Shown here in pieces: positions 17,584 through 25,177 of a stretch of 64,000 nt of DNA. The notes beneath the pieces were generated by a model. The model had not been told where the DNA came from and made no database searches. It saw only the letters and a program-made list of their open reading frames with translations. The stretch covers positions 123,665 through 187,664 of the forward strand of contig NZ_BBJH01000019.1 of NCBI RefSeq assembly GCF_000739775.1, given 5' to 3'. A program made the position numbers and the translations under genes. This DNA comes from Paraburkholderia heleia NBRC 101817 (GTDB taxonomy: Bacteria; Pseudomonadota; Gammaproteobacteria; Burkholderiales; Burkholderiaceae). Position 1 is the first letter of the stretch; each line of letters begins with the position of its first letter.

Positions 17584-18339
17584 TTACGCCTCCGAATTGA
17601 CCTCGACGAACTCGTCGTCGCCGTCGTTGCCGCGCACGGCTGCAACCACGTCGTTGACCGCGTTCGCACGGCCTTCGAGGATCGCGTCAGCCACGCCTTG
17701 CGTGTAGAGCGCAACGGCCTTGCTCGCGTCGTCGTTGCCCGGGATCACGTAATCGATGCCTTCCGGCGAGTGGTTCGTATCGACCACGGCGATCACGGGG
17801 ATGCCCAGCTTGTTCGCTTCCGTCACGGCAATCTTGTGGTAGCCGACGTCGACCACGAAGATCGCGTCCGGAATGCCGCCCATGTCCTTCACGCCGCCGA
17901 TCGACTTTTGCAGCTTGGCGATTTCGCGTTCGAACAGGAGCGCTTCCTTCTTGCTCATCTTCTCGAGCTCGCCCGCTTCCACGGCGGCTTCCATGTCCTT
18001 CAGGCGCTTGATCGAAACCTTCAGCGTCTTGAAGTTGGTCAGCATGCCGCCGAGCCAGCGCGCGTTCACGAACGGCATGCCAGCGCGCTGCGCTTCCTGG
18101 GCGATCGTGTCGCGCGATTGACGCTTCGTGCCGACGAACAGGATCGTGCCGCGGTTCGCTGCCAGCTGACGCACGTACTTCAGCGCGTCGTTGTACATCG
18201 GCAGCGTCTTTTCGAGGTTGATGATGTGAATCTTGTTGCGATGACCGAAGATGAAGGGGGCCATCTTCGGGTTCCAGAAGCGCGTTTGGTGACCGAAGTG
18301 GACACCGGCTTCCAGCATCTGGCGCATGGTAACTGCCAT
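17584..18339 (-). CDS. rpsB: 30S ribosomal protein S2
   Basis: S2 binds the head-body junction of the small subunit late in assembly. The 251-residue protein starts MAVTMRQMLEAGVHFGHQTR, the S2 signature with the conserved HFGHQ. It continues with NPKMAPFIFGHRNKIHIINL, RGTILFVGTKRQ and IPVIAVVDTNHSPEGIDYVI. A good ribosome-binding site (GGAG, 9 nt spacing) precedes the ATG. It heads the large translation-to-envelope block. Confidence 0.98.
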   Translation of the reverse strand: MAVTMRQMLEAGVHFGHQTRFWNPKMAPFIFGHRNKIHIINLEKTLPMYNDALKYVRQLAANRGTILFVGTKRQSRDTIAQEAQRAGMPFVNARWLGGMLTNFKTLKVSIKRLKDMEAAVEAGELEKMSKKEALLFEREIAKLQKSIGGVKDMGGIPDAIFVVDVGYHKIAVTEANKLGIPVIAVVDTNHSPEGIDYVIPGNDDASKAVALYTQGVADAILEGRANAVNDVVAAVRGNDGDDEFVEVNSEA

Positions 18340-18653
18340 GTTTCAATTCTCCGCTAGGGTTTGGGTCTGAAGCCGGCTGCCGTATCGGTGCGCCCTCCCA
18401 TTTCCGGAGATGGACGCGCCCGACACCCTGGGTGCGCCGGCTTGCGAGTGTGCTGCCTGAAGAAGATGCTTCCGAATGTTCTTCGCGCGCCCGCCAAAAT
18501 CTGTTTTTGGCAAAGCGCTCCGCGGCAACGGCGGATCCAGTCGCCTGACCGACCTGGCCTGACCGACCTGACCACATCGACCTGGTCATATAGTTCGGCC
18601 TGCATAAATCCCGAAGATGAATTCGAAAGATATGGGAAGCGACTTAGCCAGCG
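18340..18653 (-). promoter_or_regulatory. Long rpsB 5' leader
   Basis: If transcription starts just below the promoter at 18654-18683, the untranslated leader is about 300 nt, long for a bacterial gene. It contains paired segments around 18385-18450, where GGTGCGCC and GGTGCGCCGG-type elements flank the CATTTCCGGAGATGG region, suggesting stable structure. S2 is known to autoregulate rpsB-tsf in enterobacteria; that this leader does the same is inference. Confidence 0.5.
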
Positions 18654-18683
18654 AGTATAGCACGCAACCTGCCCCTTACTCAA
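18654..18683 (-). promoter_or_regulatory. Candidate rpsB promoter
   Basis: On the minus strand TTGAGT (18683-18678) is followed after 18 bp by TATACT (18659-18654), a good sigma-70 pair. It is the best promoter-like element in the 483-bp gap between rpsB and map. Confidence 0.6.
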
Positions 18684-18822
18684 GCCAGCTATTACCCGCG
18701 GAATACGGCGCATAAGACCGCGCATAAGCGCATGCCGGATTGCGAGCGCCTTCTCAAAAGTCAGCGACCGCAAGCATTAGGTGCGATAATTCAATATTCG
18801 ACTGCATTTCCGGGCGCATACC

Positions 18823-19644
18823 ATGGCCATTTCGATCAAGAACGAACAAGACATCGCGCAAATGCGCGTCGCCTGCCGGCTGGCGAGCGAGGTGCTCGAT
18901 TACATCACGCCGTTCGTCACCGCGGGCGTGACGACGGGCGAACTCGACCGCCTGTGCCACGAATACATGACCAACGTGCAGGGCACGGTGCCCGCGCCGC
19001 TGAACTATCAGCCGCCGGGCTATCCGCCCTACCCGAAGGCGATCTGCACTTCCGTGAACGACGTGATCTGTCACGGTATTCCCGGCGACAAGGCGCTGAA
19101 GAACGGCGACGCGCTCAATATCGACATCACCGTCATCAAGGAAGGCTATTTCGGCGACACGAGCCGCATGTTCATCGTCGGCGAAGGCTCGATCCTCGCC
19201 AGGCGCCTCGTGCAGACCACTTATGAATGCATGTGGCTCGGCATCGACCAGGTGCGTCCCGGCGGCCATCTGGGCGATATCGGCCATGCCATTCAGCGCT
19301 ACGCCGAAAGCCAGGGCTACAGCGTGGTGCGCGAATACTGCGGCCACGGCATCGGCACGGTGTTCCACGAGGACCCGCAGGTCCTGCACTACGGCCGCCC
19401 CGGCACCGGCATCGAACTCGTGCCCGGCATGATCTTCACCGTCGAGCCGATGATCAACGCCGGCCGCCGCGACATTCGCACCATGCCGGACCAGTGGACC
19501 GTCAAGACGAAGGACCGCAGTCTCTCGGCGCAGTGGGAGCACACGGTACTCGTGACCGAAACGGGCTACGAAGTGCTGACGGTCTCGGCGGGTACGCCCG
19601 CCAGGCCGGCCATCGTCGCGCAAATGGCGGGCACGGCGGCCTGA
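18823..19644 (+). CDS. map: Type I methionine aminopeptidase
   Basis: Map removes the initiator Met from nascent proteins. The 273-residue protein has the pita-bread fold metal ligands in order: Asp in DALNIDITV, Asp in GDTSRMF, His in YCGHGIG, Glu in FTVEPM and Glu in WEHTVLV. The substrate His lies in VICHGIP. It starts MAISIKNEQDIAQMR. GATAAT at 18785-18790 could serve as its -10 box, though no clear -35 is visible. It diverges from rpsB, a common arrangement that links nascent-chain processing to ribosome supply. Confidence 0.97.
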   Translation: MAISIKNEQDIAQMRVACRLASEVLDYITPFVTAGVTTGELDRLCHEYMTNVQGTVPAPLNYQPPGYPPYPKAICTSVNDVICHGIPGDKALKNGDALNIDITVIKEGYFGDTSRMFIVGEGSILARRLVQTTYECMWLGIDQVRPGGHLGDIGHAIQRYAESQGYSVVREYCGHGIGTVFHEDPQVLHYGRPGTGIELVPGMIFTVEPMINAGRRDIRTMPDQWTVKTKDRSLSAQWEHTVLVTETGYEVLTVSAGTPARPAIVAQMAGTAA

Positions 19645-19925
19645 CTGCCGGAAAAAGGCCGGGATGCGCTTCGTGGCGCGTTCCGGCGCAAAATAGACGC
19701 GATCGCAGAAGGCGGCCTGCGCCTCGGGCCCGTCCGTCAACGCGAGCGAGGCACGACATGCTGCCGGCGCCCGGCGCCCGGCGCGCGCAGCACGCAACAC
19801 GCTGAGGCAGCCCGCAAGGCAGCCGACGCGCTAACTGACGAATCAACGCGGCCACCGGCCACCGCGAGGCCTGCCGCGCGCACGACCGGCCCCCTGCCCA
19901 ACCACGCCAGACACGACCCGAGCCC
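19645..19925 (+). other. map-glnD intergenic region
   Basis: This 281-bp gap has no convincing gene. It includes a low-complexity GCCCGGC/GCGCGC stretch near 19765-19800. I see no strong promoter or terminator. Confidence 0.4.
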
Positions 19926-22505
19926 ATGAGCGTTCCCGCTGTCGCCGTTCCCGATACGTCGTCGCTGAAGTCCGACTACAAGGCCGCCAAGGCCCAGTTG
20001 CTCGAGCGTTTCAAGACCGCGACCAATGTCGACTCGCTGATGCGCGCCCTCGCCCGCACCACCGACGACACCTTGCGCCGCGCCTGGAACCTGTGCGAGC
20101 TGCCGGCCACGCTGGCGCTCGCGGCGGTGGGCGGCTTCGGGCGCGACGAGCTTGCGCCCTGGTCCGACGTCGATATCCTCGTGCTGCTGCCGGACGACGA
20201 GCCGCTCGCACCGCTCGAAGCACGCATCGAGCGGTTCATCGGCCTTGCGTGGGACCTCGGACTCGATATCGGCAGCAGCGTGCGCAGCGTCTCGCAATGC
20301 CTCGAAGAAGCCGCCAACGACGTCACCGTGCGCACGTCGCTCCTCGAGGCGCGCCGCATTACGGGCAGTGCGACGCTCTTCGGCGACTTCGCGCAGCGCT
20401 ATCGCGACGCCATGGACCCGCGTGCGTTCTTCCAGGCGAAGGTGCTCGAAATGCGTCAGCGCCATGCGCGCTTCCAGGACACGCCCTATGCGCTCGAACC
20501 CAACGTCAAGGAAAGCCCCGGCGGCCTGCGCGACCTGCAGCTGATTCTCTGGATCACCGAAGCCGCCGCCTTCGGCAGCAGCTGGAAGGAGCTGGACCAG
20601 CGCGGTCTCATCACCGGGCGCGAAGCGCGCGAACTGCGCCGCAACGAGGCATTTCTCAAGGCGCTGCGCGCGCGCCTGCATGTGATCGCGGGCCGCCGCC
20701 AGGACATCCTCGTGTTCGACCTGCAGACGGCCGTGGCCGAAAGTTTCGGCTACAAGGCCAGCAGCGCGCGGCGTGCGAGCGAGCAGCTCATGCGCCGCTA
20801 CTACTGGGCCGCGAAGGCGGTCACGCAGCTGTCCACCATCCTGATCCAGAATATCGAGGCGCAGCTCTTCCCGAGCACGAGCGGCATCACGCGCACGCTC
20901 TCCGGGCACTTCGTCGAGAAGCAGGGGATGCTGGAAATCGTCAGCGACGACGTGTTCGAACGCGAGCCGCACGCGATTCTCGAAGCGTTCCTGCTCTACG
21001 AGCAGGTGCCCGGCGTGAAGGGGCTGTCGGCGCGCACGCTGCGCGCGCTCTACAACGCGCGCGAGACCATGGATCAGCGCTGGCGCCGCGACCCGGAAAA
21101 CCGCCGGCTCTTCATGGAGATCCTCAAGCAGCCGGCCGGCATCACGCACGCCATGCGGCTCATGAACCAGACGAGCGTACTCGGGCGCTATCTGTTGAAC
21201 TTCCGCCGCATCGTCGGCCAGATGCAGCACGACCTGTATCACGTCTACACGGTCGATCAGCATATTCTGATGGTGCTGCGCAATATGCGCCGCTTCGCCG
21301 TGGCCGAGCATGCGCACGAGTATCCGTTCTGCAGCCAGCTCATCGCGAACTTCGAACGCCCGTGGGTGCTTTACGTCGCGGCGCTGTTCCACGACATCGC
21401 CAAGGGCCGCGGCGGGGACCATTCGCAGCTCGGCATGGCCGACGCGCGGCGCTTTTGCCGCGAGCACGACATCACGGGCGACGACGCGGATCTGGTCGTC
21501 TGGCTCGTCGAGCAGCACCTGACGATGAGCCAGGTCGCCCAGAAACAGGACATCACCGACCCCGAGGTCGTGAAGCGCTTCGCCGAGCTCGTCGGCACGG
21601 AGCGGCGTCTTTCGGCGCTCTACCTGCTGACGGTCGCCGATATCCGCGGCACAAGCCCGAAGGTCTGGAACAACTGGAAAGGCAAGCTGCTCGAAGACCT
21701 CTACCGCTCGACGCTCGCCGTGCTCGGCGGCGCCAAGCCCGACGCGCACTCGGAGCTCAAGACGCGCCAGGAGCTTGCGCTCGCGCTGCTGCGCCTCGAG
21801 ACGGTGCCGGAGCACGCGCACCGCGCGCTCTGGGACAAGCTCGATGTCGGCTACTTCCTGCGCCACGACGCCGCCGACATCGCGTGGCAAACGCGCGTGC
21901 TCTATCGGCACGTCGAGGCGTCGGAGCCCGTCGTGCGGGCCCGCCCATCGCCGATCGGCGAGGCGCTGCAGGTGCTCGTCTACGCGCAGGACCGCCCCGA
22001 CCTCTTCGCGACCATGTGCGCGTACTTCGATCGCAGCGGCCTGTCCGTGCTCGACGCGCGCGTGAGCACCACTCGCCACGGCTACGCGCTCGATAACTTC
22101 ATCGTCGCCCAAACCGAGGGCGACGTGCATTACCGCGATATCGCGAACCTCGTCGAGCAGGAACTCGCGGCGCGCCTGAAGGCGACGGGCAATGCGCTGC
22201 CCGAGCCGTCGAAGGGCCGTCTCTCACGCCTGTCGCGGACCTTCCCGGTAACGCCGCGCGTCGACCTGCGGGCCGACGAGCGCGGCCAATACTACATCCT
22301 GTCCGTGTCGGCGAACGACCGGCCGGGCCTTCTCTATTCCATCGCGCGCGTGCTCGCGGAGCATCATGTCGGCGTCCATGCGGCGCGGATCAATACGCTC
22401 GGCGAACGCGTGGAAGACGTGTTTCTGCTCGACGGTTCGGGGCTCTCCGACAACCGCCGGCAGATTCACGTCGAAACCGAATTGCTGCGCGCGATCGCAG
22501 TGTGA
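19926..22505 (+). CDS. glnD: Bifunctional uridylyltransferase/uridylyl-removing enzyme GlnD
   Basis: GlnD senses glutamine and adds or removes UMP on PII proteins (GlnB/GlnK), controlling nitrogen assimilation. The 859-residue protein has the nucleotidyltransferase motif GGFGRDELAPWSDVDIL (about residues 69-85) with its two catalytic Asp residues. A GlnD PII-UTase domain follows. The HD domain contains LFHDIAKGRGGDHSQLG (about residues 490-506). Two C-terminal ACT domains begin near residues 670 and 785 (YILSVSANDRPGLLYSIARVL in the last). All parts are intact. The stop overlaps the start of the next gene as GTGA. Confidence 0.98.
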   Translation: MSVPAVAVPDTSSLKSDYKAAKAQLLERFKTATNVDSLMRALARTTDDTLRRAWNLCELPATLALAAVGGFGRDELAPWSDVDILVLLPDDEPLAPLEARIERFIGLAWDLGLDIGSSVRSVSQCLEEAANDVTVRTSLLEARRITGSATLFGDFAQRYRDAMDPRAFFQAKVLEMRQRHARFQDTPYALEPNVKESPGGLRDLQLILWITEAAAFGSSWKELDQRGLITGREARELRRNEAFLKALRARLHVIAGRRQDILVFDLQTAVAESFGYKASSARRASEQLMRRYYWAAKAVTQLSTILIQNIEAQLFPSTSGITRTLSGHFVEKQGMLEIVSDDVFEREPHAILEAFLLYEQVPGVKGLSARTLRALYNARETMDQRWRRDPENRRLFMEILKQPAGITHAMRLMNQTSVLGRYLLNFRRIVGQMQHDLYHVYTVDQHILMVLRNMRRFAVAEHAHEYPFCSQLIANFERPWVLYVAALFHDIAKGRGGDHSQLGMADARRFCREHDITGDDADLVVWLVEQHLTMSQVAQKQDITDPEVVKRFAELVGTERRLSALYLLTVADIRGTSPKVWNNWKGKLLEDLYRSTLAVLGGAKPDAHSELKTRQELALALLRLETVPEHAHRALWDKLDVGYFLRHDAADIAWQTRVLYRHVEASEPVVRARPSPIGEALQVLVYAQDRPDLFATMCAYFDRSGLSVLDARVSTTRHGYALDNFIVAQTEGDVHYRDIANLVEQELAARLKATGNALPEPSKGRLSRLSRTFPVTPRVDLRADERGQYYILSVSANDRPGLLYSIARVLAEHHVGVHAARINTLGERVEDVFLLDGSGLSDNRRQIHVETELLRAIAV

Positions 22506-24556
22506 ATGACCCAAGCGAAATACCCAGATCCATGCGAGCCAAACTGACAGCCAAACATCCGCGCCCGACCACTCCGGAACGCGCCCCCGTCCGCCGCGGC
22601 AGCACGACCGCGCGCAAGCCGGCGCGGCCGGCAGAGGCGAGGCCAGTGGACGCTCGGCCGGCATCGGCTGCAAAGAAGACCTCGACGGGCAAGCCTGCGC
22701 GCGCCTCAGCCGAGCGCGCGACGCCTCGCGCTGGCGAGACGCGCCCGGGCGAGCGCCCGGCACGGCCAGCCGTGGCGCGTGAGCGCGACGGTTCGAGCCG
22801 TCCAGCGCGGCCTGGCCGCGAAGGCGGCTTCGGCGATGAGCGCCGGCCCGCCCGTCGCTCAGGCGATGAGACGCGTGGATTTGCGCGCGGTCGCGATGAA
22901 GGTGGCGAACGCCCATTCGCACGGCGCTCCGAAGGCGATGACCGCCGCCCTCCGCGCAGCCGCGAAGAAGGTGGCGGCCGGCCTTATGCGCGACGCTCCG
23001 AAGGCGATGACCGCCGCCCTCCCCGCAGCCGCGAAGAAGGTGGCGCCCGGCCTTACGCGCGACGCACCGAAGGCGACGACCGCCGACCGCCGCGCGGCCG
23101 CGAAGAAGGTAATGCGCGTCCCTTTGCGCGGCGCTCCGAAGGCGACGACCCCCGAACGCCGCGCAGCCGGGAAGAAGGTGGCGAGCGTCGCTTCGAGCGA
23201 CGCTTCGAAGGCGATGACCGCCGCCCTCCTCGCAGCCGTGAAGAAGGCGGCGCCCGGCCTTACGCGCGACGTGCCGAAGGCGACGATCGCCGACCGCCGC
23301 GCGCCCGTGAAGAAGGCGGCGCCCGGCCTTACGCGCGACGCGCCGAAGGCGACGATCGCCGCCCGCCGCGCGCCCGTGAAGAAGGCGGCGCCCGGCCTTA
23401 CGCGCGACGCGCCGAAGGCGATGATCGCCGCCCGCCGCGTACCCGTGAAGAAGGTGGCGAGCGTCGCTTCGAACGGCGCACCGAAAGCGACGATCGCCGT
23501 TTGCCGCGAAGCCGCGGCGAAGCTGGCGAGGGTCGCTTCGCGCGCCGCACGGACAGTGACGAGCGCCGCCCCGCACGCGCCCGCGACGAGAGAACGGAGC
23601 GCAGTTTCGCGCGCCCGGTGAAATCCGTCTCGCGCGACGACCGTGAAAGCGCCGCGCCGCGCGTACGCCGCAGCGTCGAAGAAAACGGAGGCGCCCGCAA
23701 GTCGGCCCGCCCCGTCAAGTCGGCCGAAAAGCCCCCGCGGCACACCGACGCCGCCGAATCTGCACCGCGCCGCACGCCGCGGGTGGAAGTCGACGGCGAC
23801 AACACCCTGCGCCTGTCCAAGCGCATGTCCGAACTGGGCCTGTGCTCGCGCCGCGAAGCCGACGAATGGATCGAAAAAGGCTGGGTGTATGTGGACGGCG
23901 AAGTCGTCGACACGCTCGGCGCCAAGGTCACGCCGAATCAGCGTATCGAAGTCGATCCGGCGGCACTCGCCGCGCAGGCGCGCCAGGTGACGATCCTGCT
24001 GCACAAGCCCGTGGGCTACGTGTCGGGCCAGGCCGAGGACGGCTACGAGCCCGCCGCCACGCTCATCACCGGCGAGAATCATTGGGACGGCGACCACTCG
24101 GGCATCCGCTTCTCGGCGAAGCATCTGCGCACGCTGGCGCCGGCTGGCCGGCTCGACATCGACTCGACTGGCCTGCTCGTACTGACCCAGGACGGTCGCG
24201 TGGCCAAGCAGTTGATCGGCGAAAGCTCGGACATCGACAAGGAATACCTCGTGCGCGTCACCTACAACGACATCGAGACCGAAATCGACCAGCACTTCCC
24301 GCCCGAGTTGCTCGCGCGGCTGCGCCACGGGCTGTCGCTCGACGACGTGCCGCTCAAGCCCGCCCAGGTGAGCTGGCAAAACGGCGAGCAGTTGCGATTC
24401 GTGCTGCGCGAAGGCAAGAAGCGCCAGATCCGCCGCATGTGCGAACTGGTCGGCCTCAAGGTGGTGGGCCTCAAGCGTGTGCGCATGGGCCGCGTGCTGC
24501 TCGGCGCGCTGCCGCAGGGCCAATGGCGTTATCTGGCCGCCGACGAAGCGTTCTAA
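22502..24556 (+). CDS. rluB: RluB/RsuA-family 23S rRNA pseudouridine synthase with a long repetitive basic N-terminus
   Basis: Family members isomerise a uridine in 23S rRNA (U2605 for E. coli RluB); the exact site here is inferred. The catalytic part is the last ~250 of 684 residues. An S4 RNA-binding domain (LRLSKRMSELGLCSRREADEWI) is followed by the synthase domain with GRLDIDSTGLLVLTQDG (catalytic Asp) and KKRQIRRMCELVG. The first ~430 residues are Arg/Glu/Pro/Gly-rich and disordered, and include ten 23-residue repeats. The GTG at 22502 overlaps the glnD stop as GTGA, suggesting coupling. ATG at 22532 is an alternative that loses ten residues. A terminator follows. Confidence 0.9.
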   Translation: MNDPSEIPRSMRAKLTAKHPRPTTPERAPVRRGSTTARKPARPAEARPVDARPASAAKKTSTGKPARASAERATPRAGETRPGERPARPAVARERDGSSRPARPGREGGFGDERRPARRSGDETRGFARGRDEGGERPFARRSEGDDRRPPRSREEGGGRPYARRSEGDDRRPPRSREEGGARPYARRTEGDDRRPPRGREEGNARPFARRSEGDDPRTPRSREEGGERRFERRFEGDDRRPPRSREEGGARPYARRAEGDDRRPPRAREEGGARPYARRAEGDDRRPPRAREEGGARPYARRAEGDDRRPPRTREEGGERRFERRTESDDRRLPRSRGEAGEGRFARRTDSDERRPARARDERTERSFARPVKSVSRDDRESAAPRVRRSVEENGGARKSARPVKSAEKPPRHTDAAESAPRRTPRVEVDGDNTLRLSKRMSELGLCSRREADEWIEKGWVYVDGEVVDTLGAKVTPNQRIEVDPAALAAQARQVTILLHKPVGYVSGQAEDGYEPAATLITGENHWDGDHSGIRFSAKHLRTLAPAGRLDIDSTGLLVLTQDGRVAKQLIGESSDIDKEYLVRVTYNDIETEIDQHFPPELLARLRHGLSLDDVPLKPAQVSWQNGEQLRFVLREGKKRQIRRMCELVGLKVVGLKRVRMGRVLLGALPQGQWRYLAADEAF
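22892..23581 (+). repeat. Ten in-frame 69-bp tandem repeats inside the rluB-like gene
   Basis: Each unit encodes 23 residues of the form REEGG-x-RPYARR, then x-EGDDRRPPR plus one variable residue. Boundaries fall every 69 bp from 22892 to 23581. Units 6 to 8 (23237-23443) are nearly identical at the DNA level, while the outer units are more diverged. Degenerate copies flank both ends. The length keeps the frame if units are gained or lost. Confidence 0.95.
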
Positions 24557-24598
24557 AGCCACATCCGGCCACATCGGCGCCTGGCGCCGCGCCGAATG

Positions 24599-24627
24599 AA
24601 AACGGGGGCCATCTGGCTCCCGTTTTT
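24599..24627. terminator. Bidirectional intrinsic terminator between rluB and def
   Basis: AAAACGGGGGCC, loop ATCT and GGCTCCCGTTTTT form a GC stem with A and T runs on the two sides. It separates converging genes. Confidence 0.8.
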
Positions 24628-24643
24628 CTTGATGCTTCGATCT

Positions 24644-25177
24644 TCAGTCGTCGCTGTTCGGGTCGAGTTCCGGAAACAGAACGTCGGTAAAGCCGAACTT
24701 CGAGAAGTCGGTAATGCGCATGGGGTACAGCTTGCCGATGAGGTGATCGCATTCGTGCTGGACGACGCGCGCGTGGAAGCCCTCGGCCACCCGCTCGATG
24801 GGCGTGCCGTACTGATCGAAGCCGTTGTAGCGGATCATCGAGTAGCGGCTCACCGCGCCGCGCATGCCCGGCACCGAAAGACACCCCTCCCAGCCCTCTT
24901 CCATGTCGTGCGAGAGCGGATGGATGACCGGGTTGATGAGCACCGTTTGCGGCACGGCCGGCGCTTCGGGATAACGCTCGTTCTGTTCGAAACCGAAGAT
25001 CACCACCTGCAGATCGACGCCGATCTGCGGGGCAGCCAGCCCCGCGCCGTTCGCCGCGTGCATGGTGTCGAACATATCGGCGATGAGTTCGTGCAGTTCG
25101 GGCGTATCGAAATGATCGACGGGCCTGGCAATGCTGAGCAGGCGCGGATCGCCCATCCTGAGAATTTCGCGAATCAT
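24644..25177 (-). CDS. def: Peptide deformylase
   Basis: Def removes the N-formyl group from nascent proteins, the step before methionine aminopeptidase. The 177-residue protein has all three motifs: GAGLAAPQ, EGCLSVP (metal-binding Cys) and QHECDHL (two metal-binding His and the catalytic Glu). ATG at 25177 is preceded by GGAGGGG with good spacing and overlaps the ligA stop as ATGA. Many genomes place def beside fmt; here it follows ligA and may be a second copy, which cannot be decided from this window. Confidence 0.96.
   Translation of the reverse strand: MIREILRMGDPRLLSIARPVDHFDTPELHELIADMFDTMHAANGAGLAAPQIGVDLQVVIFGFEQNERYPEAPAVPQTVLINPVIHPLSHDMEEGWEGCLSVPGMRGAVSRYSMIRYNGFDQYGTPIERVAEGFHARVVQHECDHLIGKLYPMRITDFSKFGFTDVLFPELDPNSDD

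Noticed and set aside
19737..22130. Minus-strand open frame of about 797 codons opposite glnD
   Set aside because: GlnD is intact on the plus strand with all catalytic motifs. The antisense product is Arg/Ala-rich without motifs.
22892..23581. Possible CRISPR array (regular 69-bp units)
   Set aside because: The units are contiguous coding repeats with no unique spacers, they stay in frame, and there are no cas genes nearby.
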